Shown: positions 6,541-11,504 of the stretch, one piece after another
How the letters are laid out: the number at the start of each line of letters is the position of its first letter
How positions within the stretch are numbered: the first letter of the stretch is position 1
Assembly: GCA_031260845.1 (NCBI GenBank)
Contig: JAISKR010000087.1
Location: 1-11,504 of the forward strand
DNA length: 11,504 bases
Direction: 5' to 3'
Source of the DNA: Bacteroidales bacterium
GTDB taxonomy: Bacteria > Bacteroidota > Bacteroidia > Bacteroidales > UBA4181
Notes under the pieces: model-generated
Database searches by the model: none
The model's input: the letters and a program-made list of their open reading frames with translations, nothing else
What the model was told of the DNA's origin: nothing
Translations under genes and position numbers: made by a program

Positions 6541-7578
6541 TTAATTCGTAATTTGATAATTCATTAATTCTTCCACCAAATCCTTTAACGGGACTGATGC
6601 GCAGGCAATGTATTTGTCAGCCGCACCGTAATAAATGTAGAGAATACCGTCAAAAATGGCGGCGCCGGTAGGAAAACAGACGCTATTGACCACGCCATTC
6701 AGTTCGTAATCTGTTTCGGGGCTGAACAGCGGATAAGGCAGTCGCGCAATTTCGACAGCCGGATTTGCGAGGTCTAACAAAGCGGCGCTTGCCGTATATA
6801 CGTAGCCATTCGGCGTGTCGCGCACACTATGGTAAATCATCAGCCAGCCTTCGGGCAATTCGATGGGCGGACAGCCTGCGCCGATATAACTTGATTCGTG
6901 GTCGTAGCGTGCCGAGAAAACGATATGGTCTGTGAAATCCAAGAAATAATTAATCCAGAAATCATACGTCAAATCTTCCAACTTTTCCACGCAAACCAAC
7001 TGAATATCCGGTTTGATGCGGTGGAAAAAGCACAGTTTGCCGCCTATCCTGCGAGGGAAAAACACCAAATCCTTATCCGTAAGATACATTTTCGGACCGG
7101 CAATAGTCAGCGATTCGCGGTTGTTATAACTTCTAAAATATTTATCATCCAACTGCCCCTTGGTAAGCACCAATTCTTCAAATTGCGAGTAGGTAAACTG
7201 CGATGTGATGATGCCCTGTTTGTCGAAATGCCTTAAATCATCCGACAATGCCAATGCTCCTACCGCGCTTATGCCGTCATACACGGTGTAGGTCATATAG
7301 TAGATGCCGTCTATCCTCACAATTCGGGGGTCTTCAACACCTTGACTCTCGTAATCGAACTCAGGAAACAGCAACGGGCTTTCATCCCGCTGCACCACCT
7401 GCAAAGGACCGTCTAAGCGGCAATAGCCAATGGTTGAATGGTTGCCCTCCCGCACGGCACGATAAAAGAGGTGTACGTCCCGTCCTTCGGCAATGACAGC
7501 CGGATTCATGACGCCATCGTTCTCAAATGCTAAATCGGTTTTTTCTAATAAAATGCCTTCTCTCTGAACTGTTATCAT
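6541..7578 (-). CDS. GH130-family phosphorylase or glycosidase (beta-mannoside type)
   Basis: This 345-residue protein has the five-bladed beta-propeller signature of GH130: NPAVIAEGRDVHLFYR (25-40), GVEDPRI (80-86) with Asp83 in the EDPR motif as the likely proton donor, GAGCPPIELPEGWLMIYHS (233-251) and YYGAADKYI (316-324). Known members phosphorolyse or hydrolyse beta-1,2- or beta-1,4-mannosides. Basic residues Arg176, Arg177, Lys181, His186 and Arg187 lie in the region where phosphorylases hold phosphate, so phosphorolysis is plausible but unproven. There is no signal peptide, so it is probably cytosolic. Its ATG overlaps the TGA of the small upstream ORF by 4 bp (ATGA) and no Shine-Dalgarno sequence is seen, which suggests coupled translation. 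The glycosyltransferase follows after 11 bp. Confidence 0.88.
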   Translation of the reverse strand: MITVQREGILLEKTDLAFENDGVMNPAVIAEGRDVHLFYRAVREGNHSTIGYCRLDGPLQVVQRDESPLLFPEFDYESQGVEDPRIVRIDGIYYMTYTVYDGISAVGALALSDDLRHFDKQGIITSQFTYSQFEELVLTKGQLDDKYFRSYNNRESLTIAGPKMYLTDKDLVFFPRRIGGKLCFFHRIKPDIQLVCVEKLEDLTYDFWINYFLDFTDHIVFSARYDHESSYIGAGCPPIELPEGWLMIYHSVRDTPNGYVYTASAALLDLANPAVEIARLPYPLFSPETDYELNGVVNSVCFPTGAAIFDGILYIYYGAADKYIACASVPLKDLVEELMNYQITN

Positions 7579-7712
7579 GCCGATTTGGGTTTTAAACTTA
7601 AAATCGTGTCTTGTTTACTCGTTTTACCCTTTTGATAATCGGATATGTGTTTCGGACTGTCTGACGCCATTTTTTCCTTTTTCTTTTCTTTTTTTCTTTC
7701 GTTACCTTTCAT
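7575..7712 (-). CDS. 45-aa lysine-rich small protein leading the GH130 operon
   Basis: I translated this from ATG 7712 to TGA 7575: 45 residues, starting MKGNERKKEKKKEKMASDSP, continuing with HISDYQKGKTSKQD, and ending SLKPKSA. The N-terminal third is almost all Lys and Glu; the rest is polar with a DYQKGK patch and is very basic overall. Three points support a real gene: a TATCTTTG -7 box 29 bp upstream of its ATG, an uninterrupted frame, and a stop codon overlapping the GH130 start as ATGA. The GH130 start has no ribosome site of its own, so this ORF may couple translation or act as a leader peptide. The basic composition would suit nucleic-acid or ribosome binding, which is speculation. 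No family was recognised. A coincidental ORF in a purine-rich leader is the alternative. Confidence 0.6.
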   Translation of the reverse strand: MKGNERKKEKKKEKMASDSPKHISDYQKGKTSKQDTILSLKPKSA

Positions 7713-7740
7713 GGAATTTTGTTTTAAATTATGATTTTGG

Positions 7741-7748
7741 CAAAGATA
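7741..7748 (-). promoter_or_regulatory. Candidate -7 box for the small ORF-GH130-GT operon
   Basis: The minus strand reads TATCTTTG, an exact TAnnTTTG match. A clear TTTG is missing 19-21 bp upstream (TGTT is present at 19 bp). The expected transcript starts near 7735, about 20 nt before the small ORF ATG and about 155 nt before the GH130 ATG. Confidence 0.5.
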
Positions 7749-7800
7749 CTGCACAAGATTTAACTTGAACAGGACTTTTCAGGTTTTTTTCGGTACTTTC

Positions 7801-8170
7801 TTAAAAAAATACGGAATTACTCACTTTGTTCTTGACCGACAACCTCCGAAAATACTGTTGAATATATTGCTAATTTACATACCACACAGAATCTTTTCCA
7901 AAATATTCTAGGACCAAATCCTCAAGAATAGATTTCAGTGTTTTTTCATCAACGGATTTTGCTAAATATTTATGAAGCATCCTCTCGTCAGATTCGGGTT
8001 CGTTAATATCTCTGTATCTCTCAATGAAATCTTCAATATCGCCATAACTATAATTGTGGAGTTTCAAAAGTTTTGTGTCTTTCCTATTTGTTTAACAAAA
8101 AAAATCACATACACTATATTTTTAGACTGTGCCAATCAAGAACAAAGTGAGTAATTCCGTTTTTGTTTAA
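7801..8170. mobile_element. 370-bp segment bounded by 35-bp inverted repeats (MITE-like)
   Basis: Positions 7811-7835 and 8136-8160 are perfect 25-bp inverted copies (ACGGAATTACTCACTTTG... against its reverse complement). Extended outward to 7801 and 8170 the arms match at 33 of 35 positions and end in TTAA on both sides. Further matching inward is weak. TTAA could be a 4-bp target duplication or simply part of the arms, since it is self-complementary. The interior is AT-rich, lacks a transposase and carries one short minus-strand ORF. The arms are too far apart for a terminator. A miniature transposable element or the remnant of a larger insertion sequence is the best explanation. Confidence 0.6.
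7870..8067 (-). CDS. Small acidic hypothetical protein inside the inverted-repeat segment
   Basis: This is an open frame of 65 codons from TTG 8067 to TAG 7870; the first in-frame ATG is only at residue 30 (MLHKYLAK). Upstream the frame runs only ten more codons to a TAA with no ATG, so translation would need the TTG start or the gene is a fragment. The protein is helical-looking and acidic (about 15 Asp/Glu against 10 Lys/Arg), with YGDIEDFIERYRDINEPES and a C-terminal LVLEYFGKDSVWYVN. No canonical promoter was seen upstream within the segment. I do not recognise the family. It may be cargo of the inverted-repeat element or chance coding in AT-rich DNA. Confidence 0.35.
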   Translation of the reverse strand: MKLHNYSYGDIEDFIERYRDINEPESDERMLHKYLAKSVDEKTLKSILEDLVLEYFGKDSVWYVN

Positions 8171-8451
8171 CGTATGGGGGTAGCACAAAACAGCCTCATT
8201 TCGCAGGTTTAGCGAAAAACATAGTGAAAATATGAAGCGTTTTGGTCATCCGATTATCATACAATTAAGAGTTGCAAAACTAAAAAGAATATTCAACAAA
8301 AAAATTATCAACCGAAAAAAATCAAAATTTGTTGGTTTATTTTTTTTATAATATTAACATTCAGCGGTTTAAGATTTCGGCGAAATCAGAAATTACATTG
8401 GATTTGTTATTCTTTAATAATCTCTCAGCAATAAGATTTTGAAATGATTAC
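8171..8451. other. Gene-free intergenic region
   Basis: This is AT-rich sequence between the inverted-repeat segment and the cysH upstream palindrome. I see no convincing ORF, RNA gene or hairpin terminator. A lone TAGTTTTG on the minus strand (8282-8275) resembles a -7 box but has no -33 partner and no gene close behind it. Confidence 0.5.
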
Positions 8452-8491
8452 ACCTACGAAACTTTCGTAGATCTACGAAAGTTTCGTAGGT
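8452..8491. repeat. 40-bp perfect palindrome upstream of cysH
   Basis: The sequence is its own reverse complement over all 40 positions, centred on AGATCT at 8469-8474. Each half is itself an inverted repeat, so CTACGAAA/TTTCGTAG occurs four times in alternating orientation (8454-8461, 8463-8470, 8473-8480, 8482-8489). It ends 14 bp before the -33 element of the cysH promoter. It could be a regulator binding site, a dispersed palindromic repeat or an RNA hairpin. There is no T-tract directly after it, so an intrinsic terminator is less likely. Confidence 0.85.
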
Positions 8492-8505
8492 TGACAAAAT
8501 AATAG

Positions 8506-8536
8506 TTGGCAAATTGAATAAAAACCAATACATTTG
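8506..8536 (+). promoter_or_regulatory. cysH promoter (Bacteroidota type)
   Basis: TTG at 8506-8508 is followed after 20 bp by TACATTTG at 8529-8536, a match to the -33/-7 Bacteroidota promoter. Transcription would start near 8542, about 20 nt before the cysH ATG. An AAAGGA stretch (8550-8554 region) precedes the ATG and can serve as a ribosome site. Confidence 0.7.
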
Positions 8537-8560
8537 TGTCCTGTTTTTGAAAGGAAAAAG

Positions 8561-9262
8561 ATGGACAAATATGATATAAAAGGGCTGAATGAGCGGTTTG
8601 CACAATCGTCGCCGGAAGATATGCTGCGGTACTTTGTCGAGTTGTTGGGCGACAGGATAGCGCTATCTTCCAGTCTGAGCATCGAAGACCAGACATTAAC
8701 CCGTATGGTGCGGCAGATAGCCCCACAGGTGCGCGTTTTTACGCTGGATACCGGACGGCTCTTTCCCGAAACTTACAGTTTGATAGACAAAACCAACCGG
8801 CAATACGGTCGCATGGAAGTATTCTTCCCCGACTACGCGAAAGTGCAGGAAATGGTCAATACCGAGGGCGTCAACCTTTTCTACGAGAGCGTTGAGAAGC
8901 GCAAGCAATGCTGTCACGTTCGCAAACTCGAACCTCTGAAACGCGCTTTCGCAGGATTGGACGCATGGATTTGCGGACTTCGGCGCGAACAATCCGTCAC
9001 ACGCCACGATATGCAGATGATAGAATGGGACGCAGGCAACGCTCTGCTGAAACTCAATCCACTGATTAACTGGACAGAAGAGCAGGTATGGCAGTACATT
9101 CGGCTGCACAACGTGCCCTACAATGCGCTGCACGACCGCAATTATCCCAGCATCGGCTGTCAGCCCTGCACACGGGCGGTGGCTGCCGGCGAGGACATTC
9201 GTGCCGGACGGTGGTGGTGGGAATCGCCCGACCATAAAGAATGTGGCTTACATAAACGGTAA
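8561..9262 (+). CDS. cysH: Adenylyl-sulfate (APS) reductase, 4Fe-4S type
   Basis: This cytosolic enzyme of assimilatory sulfate reduction turns adenylyl sulfate into sulfite and AMP with thioredoxin as electron donor. The 233-residue protein has SSSLSIEDQTL (36-46) as the nucleotide-binding loop of the PAPS/APS reductase fold, the iron-sulfur ligands Cys117-Cys118 (KQCCHVRK) and Cys200/Cys203 (GCQPC), GLRREQS (139-145), and the C-terminal catalytic Cys228 in ECGLH. The CC...CxxC pattern marks the iron-sulfur APS-reducing group rather than the cluster-free PAPS reductases. The start is ATG 8561, behind an AAGG ribosome site. An upstream in-frame TTG at 8534 falls inside the promoter -7 box and is rejected. 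No cysD, cysN or sulfite reductase gene is visible; the next gene downstream is a large exported protein 10 bp away. Confidence 0.93.
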   Translation: MDKYDIKGLNERFAQSSPEDMLRYFVELLGDRIALSSSLSIEDQTLTRMVRQIAPQVRVFTLDTGRLFPETYSLIDKTNRQYGRMEVFFPDYAKVQEMVNTEGVNLFYESVEKRKQCCHVRKLEPLKRAFAGLDAWICGLRREQSVTRHDMQMIEWDAGNALLKLNPLINWTEEQVWQYIRLHNVPYNALHDRNYPSIGCQPCTRAVAAGEDIRAGRWWWESPDHKECGLHKR

Positions 9263-9272
9263 CAATGAAAAT

Positions 9273-11504
9273 ATGAACAGAAAATTTTTTCTCGTTTGCT
9301 TTTTAGGATGGATAGCGGCTGCCGTCTGTGCACAAACGCCCAAACAGTTTGATGAAGATTTGGACAAATATCTCACCACAGTGGAGGCGCTGTTTGCCAA
9401 CGTCAAAACCACCGAACAGGACAAAGCGTTGACCGCCCTGTTTGGCACAGCATGGACAAGCGGCACTTTCACCGACGGCGAACGGCAGCAGATTTTGCAC
9501 TTTTCCAATCAATTACTGTCCAAGAAATCCCGCAACATACATTATTACGCCTTGTGGCGATGCCTGCTTGCTTTCAAGGAGCCTCAAAACAGTGCCAAAG
9601 GTTTCGAGGTATGGATGAACGCCATGAACAAAATTGCTCAGGACAAAAAATCCACCCCCACCGGTCTGCAAAATCTGATGAATGCTACGGAGTTGTTTCT
9701 TCTTCGCAATGTAGTGTTCAATTCGCCGGGTGACGAATGGCGCACTTTCAACGACGACATTCGGTACGAATTGGTCAACGACGAACTCACATTGGTGAGC
9801 GGTACGATCGACTTATGCTGTTTCGCAAAGGGTGACAGCATCGTGATAAACGGCACCACAGGCAGGTACAACTGCATCACCCAGCAATGGAAAGGCGCCG
9901 GAGGCACAGTGACGTGGGAACGCGCCGGTTTTGCCCTGTCAGACGTGTATGCCACCTTGCGGGATTACCGAATCGACATGAAGCAGTCGCAATACACAGC
10001 CGACAGCGTTACCTTCTTTCACAAAACCTATTTCCCACAAATGGCGCAGGGAAAACTCATCGACAAGGTGCGCCACAATCAGGGACCCGAAACGGCGGTA
10101 TATCCTGAGTTTCATACCTACAACACAAAATACGTCTTCGACAATATTTTTCCCGATGTGTCGTTTGAAGGCGGTATCACCATACAGGGCGCACGTACCA
10201 TCGGTTCGGGCAGCGACAGTACGAAAGCGGTGGTGAAGATACAAAAGAACGACAGCCTGCGATTGCGTGTCTATTCCAAGAGTTTCATCTTTCGCAGCGA
10301 CCGCATGAATGCCTACACTTCCTCACCGGTTTTTTATTTCGGCGACGATTCCATCGTTCATTCCAATCTGTCGTTCAGTTATCTGGCGCCCATGCGCGAA
10401 GTGAGTTTCAACCGTTCCGATGCGGCTTCCTCACAAGCGCCTTATATCGACAGTTATCACAAAACAGACATGAATTTCGAGCAATTGATATGGAAATTGG
10501 ACGAGCCGGATATTAACTTTTCGTTCACACGCGGTTCAACCCTTGGCAGGGCACAGTTTCGCTCGCAGGATTATTTCAACCGCGACGAATATGAAAGGAT
10601 GCAATACTTTGATCAGGTGCATCCCTTGGTGTTGCTCGGAAAATGCTCGCAAGCCTTCGGATTGGAGGAGTTTCCTGTGGATGTGTATGCAAGTTTCATC
10701 AAACGAATGACCGCCGACACACGCAACCAGATTATCAATCTCGCCAAACAGGGTTTTGTGATGTACGACAGCGACAACGATTATATCAAAATACAACCTT
10801 TGTTATTTACCACTTTAAGCGCTGCCGGCAAAAAAGAGGATTTTGATGTGATTAATCTTCGTTCGTTGGTGAATGCACCCGTGAAGAATGCCACCATGAA
10901 TACGGGTACATACAATATTAATGTGAACGGGGTGGAGAACATTGTGGTGAGCGATTCGCAAAAGGTGGTCATCACGCCCAAGGAACAAAAGGTGATCCTG
11001 ACAAAGAACAGGGGGATGGAAATCGCAGGTCGCATTGACGCCGGACAAATGATTTTCTACGGCGACTCATTGCATTTTGATTACGACACCTTTAAAATCA
11101 AGTTGCATCGCGTGGACTCGGTGATTGTGTTTGTGCCTACGCCTGAAAAAGACGCATTCGGGCGGAGTAAGATGCGAAGAATCAATAATGTGATACAACA
11201 CGTGTCGGGCAATTTGCTGATAGACCGTCCCGACAACAAATCGGGGCGCTACGGTCTGCACGGATACCCGATTCTGCACAGCGACAGTGTTTCTAAGGTA
11301 ACTTACGGTTCATCGTCCATTGAAAAAGGTGCATATAATAATGATCAATTCTTCTTTGAGATAGATCCCTTTGTGATGGACAGTCTCGACCATTTAGAGA
11401 AAGAGCATTTTTCGCTGCCCGGTCGTTTTTCTTCGGCAGATATTTTTGCCGATATTCGCCGTGTGATTAAAGTTCAACCCGATTATTCGCTCGGATTTAC
11501 TTTT
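9273..11504 (+). CDS. Very large exported protein of unknown function (3' end beyond window)
   Basis: The frame is open from ATG 9273 to the last base, 744 codons, which I checked codon by codon without meeting a stop; the C terminus lies outside the window. The N terminus is a clear type I signal peptide, MNRKFFLVCFLGWIAAAVCA with cleavage before QTP, so the protein goes to the periplasm or beyond. Residues from about 20 to 160 look helical, with an ALW/YYALWR patch. After that come many short beta-type stretches (VSFEGGITIQGA, FYFGDDSIVH, NIVVSDSQKVVITPK), suggesting a repetitive beta structure. Around residue 455 comes a more globular, helical part (GLEEFPVDVYASFIKRM). No lipobox is present. 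I do not recognise a characterised family. It lies 10 bp behind cysH and probably shares its transcript. Confidence 0.85.
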   Translation, partial: MNRKFFLVCFLGWIAAAVCAQTPKQFDEDLDKYLTTVEALFANVKTTEQDKALTALFGTAWTSGTFTDGERQQILHFSNQLLSKKSRNIHYYALWRCLLAFKEPQNSAKGFEVWMNAMNKIAQDKKSTPTGLQNLMNATELFLLRNVVFNSPGDEWRTFNDDIRYELVNDELTLVSGTIDLCCFAKGDSIVINGTTGRYNCITQQWKGAGGTVTWERAGFALSDVYATLRDYRIDMKQSQYTADSVTFFHKTYFPQMAQGKLIDKVRHNQGPETAVYPEFHTYNTKYVFDNIFPDVSFEGGITIQGARTIGSGSDSTKAVVKIQKNDSLRLRVYSKSFIFRSDRMNAYTSSPVFYFGDDSIVHSNLSFSYLAPMREVSFNRSDAASSQAPYIDSYHKTDMNFEQLIWKLDEPDINFSFTRGSTLGRAQFRSQDYFNRDEYERMQYFDQVHPLVLLGKCSQAFGLEEFPVDVYASFIKRMTADTRNQIINLAKQGFVMYDSDNDYIKIQPLLFTTLSAAGKKEDFDVINLRSLVNAPVKNATMNTGTYNINVNGVENIVVSDSQKVVITPKEQKVILTKNRGMEIAGRIDAGQMIFYGDSLHFDYDTFKIKLHRVDSVIVFVPTPEKDAFGRSKMRRINNVIQHVSGNLLIDRPDNKSGRYGLHGYPILHSDSVSKVTYGSSSIEKGAYNNDQFFFEIDPFVMDSLDHLEKEHFSLPGRFSSADIFADIRRVIKVQPDYSLGFTF

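Noticed and set aside
6541..6571. About 8-bp periodic TAATT motif at the 3' end of GH130
   Set aside because: It is short, AT-rich and explained by the codons of the C-terminal residues; the signal is too weak.
8254..8267. 14-bp match TTATCATACAATTA to 1105-1118
   Set aside because: One 14-bp match in AT-rich DNA of this length is expected by chance.
8534..8560. TTG start for cysH nine codons upstream
   Set aside because: It overlaps the promoter -7 box and would lie upstream of the predicted transcript start.
8696..9235. 179-codon minus-strand ORF
   Set aside because: It lies opposite cysH and has no recognisable features.

Overview
The window looks like a chromosomal piece of a Bacteroidota (Bacteroidales-type) genome. 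Three lines of sequence evidence support this. At least two genes have a near-canonical Bacteroidota promoter (TTG/TTTG about 19-20 bp upstream of TAnnTTTG), and two more have a -7 box alone. Most starts lack a strong Shine-Dalgarno sequence. The gene families (Bacteroidales-type ArgC and its companion GNAT, GH130 plus GT4 pair, 4Fe-4S APS reductase, lipoprotein with an LVSC lipobox) fit as well. No rRNA, tRNA, CRISPR array or intact transposase gene was seen.

Layout. From 1 to about 7.7 kb everything reads on the minus strand. In transcription order this is: a three-gene unit of a newly noticed 45-aa lysine-rich ORF (7712-7575), a GH130 phosphorylase-like enzyme (7578-6541) and a two-domain glycosyltransferase (6529-4265). 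Then comes nuoM with its own promoter (4163-2691) and a lipoprotein 8 bp behind it (2682-1897). Last are a GNAT protein (1767-1162) and argC (1111-128). From 8.5 kb to the end the plus strand carries cysH (8561-9262) and, 10 bp behind it, a very large exported protein (9273 to beyond the window end; 744 codons visible).

Between the two divergent blocks lies a 370-bp segment (7801-8170) bounded by 35-bp inverted repeats, of which 25 bp match perfectly. It resembles a small non-autonomous mobile element and holds one short acidic ORF. A perfect 40-bp palindrome (8452-8491) lies just upstream of the cysH promoter.

The window is rich in short repeats: an 11-bp array (1-86), a 7-bp array at the argC start (1114-1141), and two perfect palindromes (30 and 26 bp) with the same 20-bp core, both inserted in the same reading frame in the glycosyltransferase gene. 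Both copies encode the peptide RGLNPLL, a situation like the palindromic elements found inside Rickettsia genes.

How the genes work together. GH130 plus the glycosyltransferase suggests building and phosphorolytic trimming of a mannose-type glycan (inference). argC serves arginine synthesis, cysH sulfate assimilation and nuoM respiratory complex I. nuoM and argC both lack their customary neighbours, which together with the repeats suggests a rearranged chromosome.
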